Shown piece after piece: positions 42,161 to 51,407 of a stretch of 64,000 nt of DNA. Source of the DNA: Rhizobium terrae (GTDB taxonomy: Bacteria; Pseudomonadota; Alphaproteobacteria; Rhizobiales; Rhizobiaceae); assembly GCF_003425685.1 (NCBI RefSeq), contig NZ_QJKM01000013.1, positions 1-64,000 on the forward strand. Direction: 5' to 3'. Each line of letters begins with the position of its first letter. Position 1 is the stretch's first letter. The translations under genes and the position numbers were made by a program. Under the pieces are notes generated by a model. It was not told the origin of the DNA. It saw only the letters and a program-made list of their open reading frames with translations, and did no database searches.

Positions 42161-45100
42161 ATGCACATACTCGCCACCACATCGTCGTCGCTCGACGACC
42201 TGATCGAGCCGGTCGACCTCAACCAGTCGCCGGCCGATGTGGTGGTGCTGTCGTTTTCCGGCAGCGACCTGAATGGAATTGCTGCGGCCTGGAATTCGGT
42301 CGGGCACTGCGGGCGAGAGAAGGGTGACGGCCTCGCTGGTTGTGGAAGCGGGCAATCAACATATCCATCCCTCGCCCTCGCCAGTCTCTCCGACCTCCGC
42401 CATCCGATGTCGGTCGATCTGTGGCTGGAAAAGACGGCGGTTCATGCGAAGGTCATCCTCGTCCGCATCCTCGGCGGCTATGACCGCTGGGCCTATGGCG
42501 TGAATGAATTGTCGCGCATGGCGAGGCGCAGGAAGATCGCGCTCTGCCTTCTCCCTGGCGAATGCAGCATTCGCGACGAGCGCTTGGCCGTCGCCTCGAC
42601 GGTTTCGGAAGGGATGCTTTCCGGCATACTTGCCTGCTTTCGCGAAGGCGGGCCGGACAATATGCGGCGGCTGGCGCAGAGGCTGAGCGCGCTTGCCGAT
42701 GGTGGCGCGGACATCCTGCCGCAGGCGGCGCCGATGCCTAAAGCCGGCTTTTACAAGCCCGGCCGCGGCATCGTCCGAGCGAGCGATCTGCTGGCCGGCT
42801 TTTCGCCGGATGCACCGCGCCTGCCGATCCTCTTCTACCGTTCCATGCTGCTCGCCAATGATGCGGCACCGGTCGACGCTCTTTTCGAGGCGCTGGCAGG
42901 ACGGGGTTTCGCGCCGCTGCCGATCTTCGTCAACGGCCTGAAGGATGCGGATTCCGTCGCATTCGTCGAGCAGGCCGTCATGGACTTTGGGCCGGCCGCG
43001 ATCATCGCGACGACCGCCTTTGCCAGCGGCACGGACGACCAGGGCGAAACCGTCTTCGACCGCAGCGGCATCCCCGTCTTTCAGGTCGTCGTCGCCACGA
43101 CGCGGCGCGACGGCTGGGGGGAAGGCCGCCGCGGCCTGAACCCGGCCGACCTTGCCATGCATGTGGTTCTGCCGGAACTCGATGGCAGGATCTTCGCCGG
43201 AGCGATCTCGTTCAAGATGGGCAGCAGCTCCGCCAATCTCGTCAACCAGCCAGAATCCGACCGGGTCGAACAGGTCGCCGAACGTATCGCAGCCTTCCTC
43301 CGGCTGAAACTGGCTTCCCGAGCCGAGCGGAAGATCGTCATCCTGATGCCGAACTATCCGAGCGCGCCGGGCCGCACCGGTTACGCGGTGGGACTGGACG
43401 TGCCGCAAAGCGTGCTATCCATGTTGCGAGGTCTTTCGCTGGCCGGCTATTCCGTCTCGGATATTCCTCGGACGCCACGCGATCTCCTCGATCTCCTGGC
43501 TTTGAAATCCGCAAGGATGGCACTGTCGGACTATCGTTCGACGGCCGGTGCGGAAGCAGCCTGGGGTTCGCCGGACGGGGACGAGGATATGGAAGGCGGC
43601 TTCTTCCGCTTCCATGCCGCGCGATTCGGCAACGTCACCGTGGCGCTCGCGCCGGATCGCGGCCGCAATGCCGACCGCCGCGCCGACTACCACAGCCCTG
43701 ATCTTCCCCCGCGTCACGCTCTGATCGCCTTCGGCCAATGGATGCGCAACGAGCTGGGTGCGCATGCCCTCGTACATGTCGGCGCGCATGGCACGCTGGA
43801 ATGGCTGCCGGGCAAGACGGTGGCGCTTTCGAAGGATTGCTTCCCGGAACGCGTCACCGGCGGCCTTCCGGTCATCTATCCCTTCATCGTTTCCAATCCG
43901 GGCGAGGCAGCCGTCGCCAAGCGGCGGATTTCCGCGGTGACCGTCGGCCACCTGCCTCCGGTCCTGACCGGCGCGGGCCTGTCCGATGAGCAGAAGAAAC
44001 TCGAACTGCTGGTCGATGAATACGCCCAGGCGGACGGACTGGATCGGCGCCGCCGCGACCGCCTGGCCACACTGATCGTCGAGACCGCGCGCGAGACGGG
44101 ATTGGCCTCGGAAGCCGGCGTTTCCCGCGACGACGACCCGGACACGGCACTGACGCGCATCGACGCCTTTCTCTGCGATCTCAAGGATCTCGCCATCAAA
44201 GACGGGCAGCATGTGTTCGGCGAGGTCTCGGAGCAGGACGACGATCCCCTGCGGCAGGAAAGCGCCCGCGCGGAACGGCAGGCCCTCATCGATGCGCTGG
44301 ACGGCAGGCACGTCCGTCCCGGCCCATCCGGTGCACCCGCACGGGGCCGCCGCGACGTGATGCCGACCGGCCGCAATCTTTTCACCAGCGATCCGCGTAC
44401 GCTCCCGACGCCGACCGCCTTCGAACTCGGCAAACGGGCGGCAGACGAAATCCTCCGCCGTTACCTGCAGGATCATGGCGACTGGCCGAAAAACCTCGTC
44501 TTCGATCTCTGGGGAAGCGCATCGCTGAGAAGCGGGGGCGAGGAAGTGGCCCAGGTGCTTGCTCTCATGGGAACCAGGCCGATGCAGGATGCCGCAACCG
44601 GCCGCGTGACCGGTATCGAGGTTCTGCCGCCGGCCCGGCTCGGCCGTCCGCGCATCGATGTGACGCTGCGCATTTCCGGCCTGTTCCGCGACATGTTTCC
44701 CGCACTGATCGCGCTTCTCGACGCCGCCATGCGCGCCATCGCCGCCCGCGAGGAGGCTCCGGGCGACAATCCGCTTGCCGAAGAAGCGCGGACCATCGGC
44801 CACGTGCCGCCACGCATCTTCGGTTCGGCGCCCGGCACTTACGGTTCCGGCATCGAGGAAAAGCTGGCCGACGGGACGTGGGACGAACGCGAGGAACTCG
44901 GCCGCATCTATCTCGATGCCGCCAGCCATGCCTTTGGCGGCGCCGAAGGGGAGGCGTCGGTGATGCCCGGACGTTTTGCCGAACGGATCGGCAATGCCGA
45001 TCTCCTCGTCCATACCGGCGACGATCCCGGCCGCGATCTCCTGGACGGTTCGGCGGATGTCGCCTTCATCGGCGGCTTTTCGGCAGCCGTGGCCGCGCTC

Positions 45101-45511
45101 GGCGGCAAGGCCGACGTGATCGCGCTGGACACCACGGATCCCTTGAGGCCGAAAGCCCGTTCCATTTCCGAGGCCGTGACCCGCCTGGTGCGCGCCCGCG
45201 CCGTCAACCCGCGCTTCATTGCCGGCCAGTTGCGCCACGGCCCGCGCGGCGCGGCAGAGCTTGTCGAAACGGTGGACCGGCTGATCGGCTTTGCCGAAAC
45301 CACCCATGCCATCCCGCAATCGCTGATCGACGCCGCGTACGACGCCTATCTCGGCGACACGACAGTGCGCGATTTCCTGCTTTCCCAGAACCCGGAAGGT
45401 GCCCGCTACATGGGCGAACGTTTCCGCTCGGCGCTGCGCCGCGGTCTCTGGCATCCGCGCCGCAATGCGGTGGATGCCGAACTGGAAATGCTGATGGAGG
45501 AGGTCGCATGA
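42161..45511 (+). CDS. cobN: Cobaltochelatase subunit CobN, shorter than usual
   Basis: The large subunit that inserts cobalt into hydrogenobyrinic acid a,c-diamide with CobS and CobT (not here). At 1116 residues it is about 150 short of the classical 1270-1280-residue CobN. Core motifs are kept: HPMSVDLWLEKTAVHAKVIL, VVLPELDGRIFAGAI, ALVHVGAHGTLEWLPGKTVA, LPVIYPFIVSNPGEA, GPSGAPARGRRDVMPTGRN, ELGKRAADEILRRYL, FGSAPGTYGSGI. The missing part lies after HVFGEVSE (about residue 690) and before ALIDALDGRHVRPGPSG. The frame is continuous, so it is a deletion, not a frameshift. An additional Gly-rich stretch occurs near residues 46-66. Confidence 0.93.
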   Translation: MHILATTSSSLDDLIEPVDLNQSPADVVVLSFSGSDLNGIAAAWNSVGHCGREKGDGLAGCGSGQSTYPSLALASLSDLRHPMSVDLWLEKTAVHAKVILVRILGGYDRWAYGVNELSRMARRRKIALCLLPGECSIRDERLAVASTVSEGMLSGILACFREGGPDNMRRLAQRLSALADGGADILPQAAPMPKAGFYKPGRGIVRASDLLAGFSPDAPRLPILFYRSMLLANDAAPVDALFEALAGRGFAPLPIFVNGLKDADSVAFVEQAVMDFGPAAIIATTAFASGTDDQGETVFDRSGIPVFQVVVATTRRDGWGEGRRGLNPADLAMHVVLPELDGRIFAGAISFKMGSSSANLVNQPESDRVEQVAERIAAFLRLKLASRAERKIVILMPNYPSAPGRTGYAVGLDVPQSVLSMLRGLSLAGYSVSDIPRTPRDLLDLLALKSARMALSDYRSTAGAEAAWGSPDGDEDMEGGFFRFHAARFGNVTVALAPDRGRNADRRADYHSPDLPPRHALIAFGQWMRNELGAHALVHVGAHGTLEWLPGKTVALSKDCFPERVTGGLPVIYPFIVSNPGEAAVAKRRISAVTVGHLPPVLTGAGLSDEQKKLELLVDEYAQADGLDRRRRDRLATLIVETARETGLASEAGVSRDDDPDTALTRIDAFLCDLKDLAIKDGQHVFGEVSEQDDDPLRQESARAERQALIDALDGRHVRPGPSGAPARGRRDVMPTGRNLFTSDPRTLPTPTAFELGKRAADEILRRYLQDHGDWPKNLVFDLWGSASLRSGGEEVAQVLALMGTRPMQDAATGRVTGIEVLPPARLGRPRIDVTLRISGLFRDMFPALIALLDAAMRAIAAREEAPGDNPLAEEARTIGHVPPRIFGSAPGTYGSGIEEKLADGTWDEREELGRIYLDAASHAFGGAEGEASVMPGRFAERIGNADLLVHTGDDPGRDLLDGSADVAFIGGFSAAVAALGGKADVIALDTTDPLRPKARSISEAVTRLVRARAVNPRFIAGQLRHGPRGAAELVETVDRLIGFAETTHAIPQSLIDAAYDAYLGDTTVRDFLLSQNPEGARYMGERFRSALRRGLWHPRRNAVDAELEMLMEEVA

Positions 45512-46875
45512 CGATGGCGGTAACGACGACTTCTCACGATCGCGACCTCGCCGACATGCGCCGCGGCGCCTGCCCGGCTCTTTCCGCGCCGATGATGAGC
45601 GGCGACGGACTTCTGGCTCGCGTCGCGCTGACCGCGGCGATTTCGCCGGGGCAGCTGATCGGGCTGAGCCGCCTCGCCCGCCGGCACGGCAACGGCATGC
45701 TCGACATTTCGGCCCGGGGCAACCTTCAGGTTCGTGGGCTGAGCACGACCGCGGCGCCGCTGCTGGACGCCGATGTCCGTGCTCTGGACCTGCCGCTTCG
45801 CGAGGGGCTTGCGGTCGAAGTGCCGCCACTTGCCGGCATGGACGAGATGGAAATCGCCGACCCCCGGCCGCTTGCGGAAGCAATCCGCGAAGGCGCTCGC
45901 GGCATCACCGGGCTGGCGCCGAAAATGTCGGTCGTTGCCGACGGGCACGGGCAGTTGCGCCTTTCCGAGCTGCTGGCCGATATCCGGCTGGTGGCGCTCC
46001 GCGTCGAGGGCGAAGTCCGCTGGAAGGTCCTGCTTGGCGGCACGGAAGAGTCCGGCCGTGTTTTCAATGTTTTACGTGAAACACAGGCGGTCGAAGCCAC
46101 AATCGGCCTGTTGCACAGGCTCTCCGAGCTCGGCCCCAGGGCTCGCGGTCACGATCTGGCAGGCAGTTTGGCGGAAAGCGCCGAGCTGGACATGGATAGA
46201 CCAGGAGGCGGTATGCCGGCCTCTTCCCACCCGCGCGTGAAAGGCCCCTTCGGCACCTTCGTCCTTGCAGGAAACCTCTGCGCCACCGGCATCGGCCCGG
46301 CCTTCGGCCAAATCGTCGCCGAAAAACTCGTCGCGCTCTGCAGCGAAGCCACGCGCCTGGGAATAAGATCCCTCAAGCCCGCCTTCGACCACTCCCTCAT
46401 CTTCTTCGGCGAACAGGAAAGCTGCAAAGCGCTCACAGCCTTCGCCGCCGAAAACGGCTTCATCACATCCGCGGCCGATTCGCGGGGCCAGATCGCCACC
46501 TGCCCCGGAAGCCCCGCTTGTGCTTCCGCGACGATCGCCACCCATGAGATCGCCGCCCGCGCTGCAGCCGAATGCGGTGATCTGCTGGACGGTTCGTTCA
46601 AGCTGCACGTTTCTGGCTGTCCGAAGGGCTGCGCCCATCCGCAAGCCTCAGCGCTCGTACTCTGCGGCACGGCGGCCGGACTGTCCGTCATTCATCTCGG
46701 AAAAGCGTCGGATCTACCCTTTGCGACAGCCGCTTTTGCCGATACCAACGCCGCGCTTCGCCGCCTTGCCGATCTCGTAAGATCGGAACGGCGAGCGGGT
46801 GAAAATTCCGCCGCCTGCCTCGCTCGGCTCGGGTCCGGGCACCTAGCGGCAACTGTCATGTCAGGACGACCATGA
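45508..46875 (+). CDS. cobG: Precorrin-3B synthase CobG
   Basis: An oxygen-using iron-sulfur monooxygenase that converts precorrin-3A to precorrin-3B, the marker of the aerobic pathway. Its 455 residues have the sulfite/nitrite-reductase fold with half-domains (ISARGNLQVRGLS, HPRVKGPFGTFVLAG). The cluster ligands are in CPGSPAC (about 331) and SGCPKGCAHP (about 370). The start ATG overlaps the cobN stop. CobG is the step that needs O2, so this organism should make B12 under aerobic conditions. Confidence 0.95.
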   Translation: MTMAVTTTSHDRDLADMRRGACPALSAPMMSGDGLLARVALTAAISPGQLIGLSRLARRHGNGMLDISARGNLQVRGLSTTAAPLLDADVRALDLPLREGLAVEVPPLAGMDEMEIADPRPLAEAIREGARGITGLAPKMSVVADGHGQLRLSELLADIRLVALRVEGEVRWKVLLGGTEESGRVFNVLRETQAVEATIGLLHRLSELGPRARGHDLAGSLAESAELDMDRPGGGMPASSHPRVKGPFGTFVLAGNLCATGIGPAFGQIVAEKLVALCSEATRLGIRSLKPAFDHSLIFFGEQESCKALTAFAAENGFITSAADSRGQIATCPGSPACASATIATHEIAARAAAECGDLLDGSFKLHVSGCPKGCAHPQASALVLCGTAAGLSVIHLGKASDLPFATAAFADTNAALRRLADLVRSERRAGENSAACLARLGSGHLAATVMSGRP

Positions 46876-47501
46876 ACAATTACGACTACATCCGTGAAGG
46901 TGATGCGATCTACGAAAGATCGTTTGCGATCATTCGTGAAGAAGCCGACCTTTCTCCCTTTTCCAGCGAGCAGGCAGAGATCGCGGTGCGCATGATCCAC
47001 GCCTGCGGGTTGGTGGAAGCGGCCCAGCATTTCCGGTTCTCGAGGGATTTCGTCGCCCATGCGCGCGGCGCGCTTTACGATGGCCGGCCGATCTATTGCG
47101 ACGCCGAGATGGTGGCCCATGGCGTTACCCGTACCCGCCTGCCGGCCGATAACGACGTGATCTGCACGCTGCGCGACAGTCGTACGATCGAACTGGCGAA
47201 GACGCTGGGCAACACCCGTTCCGCTGCCGCCCTGGATCTCTGGGACGAGATGGAAGGCGCCGTGGTTGCCATCGGGAATGCGCCGACGGCGCTGTTCCGC
47301 CTGCTCGAAATGCTGGATGCCGGCGCGCCGCGCCCGGCGGCGATCATCGGCATGCCGGTCGGTTTCGTGGGCGCCGCCGAATCGAAGGAAGCGCTGATCG
47401 AATCGGCTCATGGCATTCCCTATGCGGTAGTGCGGGGCCGCATGGGCGGTTCGGCCATGACGGCGGCCTGCATCAACGCACTGGCGAGGGCCGGGCTTTG
47501 A
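46872..47501 (+). CDS. cobH: Precorrin-8X methylmutase
   Basis: Moves the methyl group from C11 to C12 to give hydrogenobyrinic acid. It has 209 residues, normal size. The catalytic His43 of the P. denitrificans enzyme falls exactly in MIHACGLVEA here. IYCDAEMVAHGVTR, AIGNAPTALFRLLEML and PVGFVGAAESKEAL are family segments. The gene overlaps cobG and cobI by 4 bases on each side. Confidence 0.96.
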   Translation: MNNYDYIREGDAIYERSFAIIREEADLSPFSSEQAEIAVRMIHACGLVEAAQHFRFSRDFVAHARGALYDGRPIYCDAEMVAHGVTRTRLPADNDVICTLRDSRTIELAKTLGNTRSAAALDLWDEMEGAVVAIGNAPTALFRLLEMLDAGAPRPAAIIGMPVGFVGAAESKEALIESAHGIPYAVVRGRMGGSAMTAACINALARAGL

Positions 47502-48250
47502 ACGCGGCGATCCTCAAAGGCAAAGTGACCGGCGTCGGAACCGGCCCCGGCGATCCGGAACTTCTGACGCTCAAAGCCGTGCGCGCCATCAACGAGGCTG
47601 ACGTCATCGCCTTCTTCTGCAAGAAGGGATCGAGCGGCAACGGCCGTGCCATCGTCGAAACACATATGCGGCCGGGCACGCTGGAACTGCCGCTGGTCTA
47701 TCCGGTCACCGTCGAGACGCAGAAGGACGAAGCCGGGTACAAAGGCCCGATCGCCGATTTCTTCGATCGTTCCGCGGAAGATATCGCAGCGCTTCTCGAC
47801 GCCGGCAAGAATGTCGTCGTGCTCAGCGAAGGCGACCCCCTGTTCTACGGCTCCTACATGCACCTGCATGTGCGTTTGCAGAACCGCTACCAGGCCGAGG
47901 TCGTGGCCGGCATCACCGCCATGTCCGGCTGCTGGTCGATGACCGGCCTACCGCTGGTGCAGGGCGACGATATCTTGAGCGTGCTGCCGGGCACGCTGTC
48001 GGAGGAAAAACTCGCCGAACGGCTGGCGAATACGGACGGCGCCGTGATCATGAAGGTCGGCCGCAACCTGCCGAAGATCAGGCGGGCGCTTGCTTCCGCC
48101 GGCAAGCTCTCGGACGCTCTCTATGTGGAGCGAGGCACCATGGCGAACGGCGCGGCTGCGAAGCTGGAAGAGCGTGATGAAAGTCCGGCCCCTTATTTTT
48201 CGATCGTACTCGTACCCGGCTGGAAAACCCGCCCCGGAGACGTTCGATGA
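47498..48250 (+). CDS. cobI: Precorrin-2 C20-methyltransferase
   Basis: A SAM-dependent tetrapyrrole methylase (250 residues) that makes precorrin-3A. Motifs of the family: GVGTGPGDPELLTLKAVRAI at the N-terminus, VVLSEGDPLFYGSYMHLHVR, and VAGITAMSGCWSMTGLPL. The start (TTG at 47498) overlaps the cobH stop. The TTG is supported by the position of the first strand (LKGKVTGVGTGPGDPE). Next comes cobJ with the same kind of overlap. Confidence 0.95.
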   Translation: MNAAILKGKVTGVGTGPGDPELLTLKAVRAINEADVIAFFCKKGSSGNGRAIVETHMRPGTLELPLVYPVTVETQKDEAGYKGPIADFFDRSAEDIAALLDAGKNVVVLSEGDPLFYGSYMHLHVRLQNRYQAEVVAGITAMSGCWSMTGLPLVQGDDILSVLPGTLSEEKLAERLANTDGAVIMKVGRNLPKIRRALASAGKLSDALYVERGTMANGAAAKLEERDESPAPYFSIVLVPGWKTRPGDVR

Positions 48251-49023
48251 CGGGGTCCCTGACTGTCGTCGGCCTTGGCCCGGGAAATCCGGACCAGATG
48301 ACGACGGAGGCACTTGCCGCAATTGCAGCCGCCGAGGATTTTTTCGGTTATTTTCCGTATATCGACCGCCTGAACCTTCGGGCGGATCAGCGTCGCCATG
48401 CCTCCGATAACCGCGAGGAACTGGTCCGCGCGAGGGCGGCGCTCGAAATGGCGGCGAACGGCGGCAGGGTCTGTGTCGTTTCCGGCGGCGATCCCGGCGT
48501 CTTCGCCATGGCGGCCGCCGTCTGCGAGGCGATCGACGAGGGCCCCGTCGAATGGCGGCAGATCGAGCTTTCGGTCATCCCAGGGGTCACCGCCATGCTG
48601 GCGGTGGCGGCCAGGGCAGGCGCGCCGCTCGGCCACGATTTCTGCGCGATATCGCTTTCCAACAACCTGAAGCCCTGGCCCGTCATCGAAAAGCGGCTGA
48701 TTGCGGCGGCGCGGGCCGGTTTCGTCATGGCCTTCTATAACCCGGTCAGCAAGGCCCGGCCGCATCAGCTCGACGAAGCCTTCGATCTCCTGCGCGGTTA
48801 TCTGCCGGTCGCCGTGCCGGTCGTCTTCGGCCGAGCTGCCGGACGGCCGGACGAAGCGATCCGCATCGTACCGCTGGCGGAGGCGCAGGGCGGAATGGCG
48901 GACATGGCGACCTGCGTGATCGTCGGAACGGCCGAAACGCGGATTATCCAGCGCGGAGAAAACCGCCCGATCGTCTATTCGCCGCGCTATTTCAGGGGTG
49001 GATCGGGGAGCGATGGCGCATGA
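48247..49023 (+). CDS. cobJ: Precorrin-3B C17-methyltransferase
   Basis: A SAM methylase (258 residues) that contracts the ring to give precorrin-4. Motifs: LTVVGLGPGNPDQMTTEALA, VVSGGDPGVFAMAAAVCEA, IPGVTAMLAVAARAGAPLGH, and the Asn-Pro pair in FYNPVSKARP, typical of CobJ/CbiH. Its 3' end overlaps the convergent cobK by 37 bases. Confidence 0.96.
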   Translation: MTGSLTVVGLGPGNPDQMTTEALAAIAAAEDFFGYFPYIDRLNLRADQRRHASDNREELVRARAALEMAANGGRVCVVSGGDPGVFAMAAAVCEAIDEGPVEWRQIELSVIPGVTAMLAVAARAGAPLGHDFCAISLSNNLKPWPVIEKRLIAAARAGFVMAFYNPVSKARPHQLDEAFDLLRGYLPVAVPVVFGRAAGRPDEAIRIVPLAEAQGGMADMATCVIVGTAETRIIQRGENRPIVYSPRYFRGGSGSDGA

Positions 49024-49754
49024 TCGAGCCATGCCAGCATCTCGTCGATGGTCTGCACGGACGGGACATCCGGCAGGTCCGGCCGCCGCACGATGACGAT
49101 CTGGATGCCGAGCGCACGAGCGGCCGCGATCTTGCCGTAACTTGCCGGACCGCCGCTGTTCTTGGCGACGATCACCTCGATGTCGTGCTCCTTGAGCAGT
49201 TGCATTTCATCCGCTTCGGCGAAAGGCCCGCGCGAGGTGAGATAGATCGCGCTGGGGATGTTCAACGGCGGATCGACCGGATCGACGCTGCGGATGAGGT
49301 AGCGATGCTGGGGGGCGGCTTCGAAAGGCAGCAGTTCCTGCCGGCCGAGTGTGAGGAAGATTTTTCGGGGTTTTCCGCCCAATACCCCCACAGCATCGCC
49401 GACGCTGTCGACCTCGATCCAGCGATCACCCGGCTGCGGCTGCCAGGGGGAACGGCGCAGCGCGACCAGTGGTATGGCGGCGCGCGTCGAGGCCGCCGCC
49501 GCGTTGCGGGAAATCTGCGCCGCATAGGGATGCGTCGCATCGATCAGAACCGTGAAAGCCTTTTGCCTAAGATAGTCGGCAAGCCCCTCCGCTCCGCCGA
49601 AGCCGCCGACCCGCACCGGCACGGGCTGTTCGACCGGTACGCGCGTCCTGCCGGCAAGCGAGAATTCCACGGCAAAGCGTGGATCGTCCGCAAGCCGTCC
49701 AGCCAGCGCCCTGGCCTCCGCGGTGCCTCCGAGAATGAGAATGGAGTGTTTCAA
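48987..49754 (-). CDS. cobK: Precorrin-6A reductase
   Basis: An NADPH enzyme that makes precorrin-6B. It has 255 residues. LILGGTAEARALAGRL at the N-terminus, VLIDATHPYAAQISRNAA, FLTLGRQELLPF, and EVIVAKNSGGPASYGKI identify the family. The start is TTG at 49754, with AGGAGG about 4 bases ahead. It is alone on the minus strand among plus-strand genes, overlapping cobJ at its end and meeting cobL head-to-head at its start. Confidence 0.95.
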   Translation of the reverse strand: MKHSILILGGTAEARALAGRLADDPRFAVEFSLAGRTRVPVEQPVPVRVGGFGGAEGLADYLRQKAFTVLIDATHPYAAQISRNAAAASTRAAIPLVALRRSPWQPQPGDRWIEVDSVGDAVGVLGGKPRKIFLTLGRQELLPFEAAPQHRYLIRSVDPVDPPLNIPSAIYLTSRGPFAEADEMQLLKEHDIEVIVAKNSGGPASYGKIAAARALGIQIVIVRRPDLPDVPSVQTIDEMLAWLDHAPSLPDPPLK

Positions 49755-49755
49755 G

Positions 49756-51009
49756 TTGCCTCCTGAATCAGTCGAAGGACCTTTAACCCAAAGCCGCTGG
49801 CTGTCCATCGTCGGCATCGGCGAGGACGGCGCAAAAGGGCTTGGCGAGGCCGCACGGAGCGCTATTTCGTCGGCCGCCGTCGTCTTCGGCGGCAGGCGGC
49901 ATCTGGAACTGGCGGCATCGCTGATATCGGGCCAAGCAAGACCCTGGCCGACGCCTTTCGATGTCGCCATGCGCAACGTCTTGGCGTTGCGCGGTCAAAA
50001 GATCTGCGTGCTGGCCTCCGGCGATCCTTTCTTCTTCGGGGTCGGCGCGACGCTGGCGCGACATGTTCAGGCGGGGGAATTCACCGCCTATCCGGCGCCA
50101 TCCGCCTTTTCGCTGGCCGCCTCCCGGCTGGGCTGGCCCTTGCAGGAAATCGAGACGGTTTCCCTTCACGGCCGGCCGGTCGATCTCGTTCGACCCCTCC
50201 TGCACCCCGGCCGGCGGATCGCCGCGCTGACTTCCGATGAAAAAGGACCGGCGGAGCTTGCGGCATTGCTGACCGAAAGCGGTTTCGGCCGGTCGCGCAT
50301 GACGGTGCTGGAGGCCTTGGGCGGCACGGCCGAACGCATCCGTTCCGCGCAAGCGGGCCGGTTCGCCCTGGCGGACGTCAATGCCCTCAACGTCGTCGCC
50401 ATCGAAGTGTCGGCCGAACCAGGCGCCCGCATCCTTTCCCGGACCTCCGGGCTGGACGACGTGCTGTTCGAACATGACGGCCAGATCACCAAGCGGGAGG
50501 TCCGAGCCCTCACACTCTCGGCGCTCGCGCCACGCCGCGGGGAATTCCTCTGGGATATCGGTGCCGGTTCCGGCTCGATCGGCATCGAATGGATGCTTGC
50601 CGATCCCTCGCTGAGCGCTGTTGCGATCGAGGCCCATCCGGAACGCGCCGCACGCATCCGCCGCAATGCCGTGGCCTTCGGCGTACCGGGACTCGACGTC
50701 ATCGAAGGGCAGGCGCCGGACGCGCTGGCCGGCCTACGGCAGCCGGATGCGATCTTCATCGGCGGCGGCGGCAGCGATCCATGCGTCTTCGATACGGCCG
50801 TGGAGGCGCTGAAGCCCGGCGGCCGGCTGGTCGCCAATGCCGTGACGCTCGAAATGGAGACCGTCCTTCTCGCTGCACGGGCAAGGCTTGGCGGAGAACT
50901 GACCCGCATCGAAATATCCCGTGCGGCGCCGATCGGTTCCATGAGCGGCTGGAAACCGGCCATGCCCGTAACGCAATGGACCTGGACGAAGCCCGGAGAA
51001 CCCACGTGA
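49756..51009 (+). CDS. cobL: Precorrin-6Y C5,15-methyltransferase (decarboxylating)
   Basis: A two-domain SAM enzyme (CbiE plus CbiT) of about 417 residues that methylates C5 and C15 and removes the acetate at C12. The N-terminal domain has WLSIVGIGEDGAKGL and VLASGDPFFFGVGATL. The C-terminal domain has REVRALTLSALAPRRGEFLW, DIGAGSGSIGIEW and AIFIGGGGSD. I favour TTG at 49756 with GGAG before it, because homology starts shortly after. ATG at 49735/49741 or GTG at 49723 would add 5-11 residues and overlap the cobK start more. It is coupled to cobE by GTGA. Confidence 0.93.
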   Translation: MPPESVEGPLTQSRWLSIVGIGEDGAKGLGEAARSAISSAAVVFGGRRHLELAASLISGQARPWPTPFDVAMRNVLALRGQKICVLASGDPFFFGVGATLARHVQAGEFTAYPAPSAFSLAASRLGWPLQEIETVSLHGRPVDLVRPLLHPGRRIAALTSDEKGPAELAALLTESGFGRSRMTVLEALGGTAERIRSAQAGRFALADVNALNVVAIEVSAEPGARILSRTSGLDDVLFEHDGQITKREVRALTLSALAPRRGEFLWDIGAGSGSIGIEWMLADPSLSAVAIEAHPERAARIRRNAVAFGVPGLDVIEGQAPDALAGLRQPDAIFIGGGGSDPCVFDTAVEALKPGGRLVANAVTLEMETVLLAARARLGGELTRIEISRAAPIGSMSGWKPAMPVTQWTWTKPGEPT

Positions 51010-51407
51010 TCGTTGCAGGTCTCGGCTGCAGAAAGGGAACCCCTGCGCAAGCGCTACTTTCGGCGCTGGATGCCGCATGTGCTGCTGCGGGCATTTCACG
51101 TGAATCCATTGCCGCACTGGCGACCGGGGAAATAAAGCGCGACGAGCCGGCGATCCATGAACTGGCCGACCGACTGGCTCTACCGCTGCATATTCTCGAC
51201 GGCGCGGCCCTGAAACAGGCCGAAGGCCGGACGAAAACCGTTTCGAACCATAGCCTTGCGCAAACCGCGACCCCGAGCCTTTCGGAAGCCGCCGCGCTTG
51301 CCGGCGCAGGCGATGGGGCGGTGCTCCTCGCAGCACGCGTGATTGCCGAAGGCGCCACCTGCGCGCTGGCGCGCTCGGAGGAATTGTTCATGAAGGACGG
51401 AGCATGA
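51006..51407 (+). CDS. cobE: CobE/CbiG C-terminal domain protein
   Basis: A 133-residue protein of the CobE family, equal to the C-terminal part of CbiG. Its exact role in aerobic B12 synthesis is unclear. IVAGLGCRKGTPAQAL at the N-terminus, ESIAALATGEIKRDEPAIHE, and SLSEAAALAGAGDGAVLLAA in the middle are typical. The start is GTG, overlapping the cobL stop. Its stop overlaps the cobM start. Confidence 0.92.
   Translation: MIVAGLGCRKGTPAQALLSALDAACAAAGISRESIAALATGEIKRDEPAIHELADRLALPLHILDGAALKQAEGRTKTVSNHSLAQTATPSLSEAAALAGAGDGAVLLAARVIAEGATCALARSEELFMKDGA

Noticed and set aside
42161..45511. CobN as a frameshifted or broken gene
   Set aside because: The reading frame is continuous and all flanking motifs are intact, so the shortness is a clean internal deletion or a natural variant.
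43415..45883. Open frame of 822 codons on the minus strand
   Set aside because: Antisense to cobN and the start of cobG, with no recognisable motifs.
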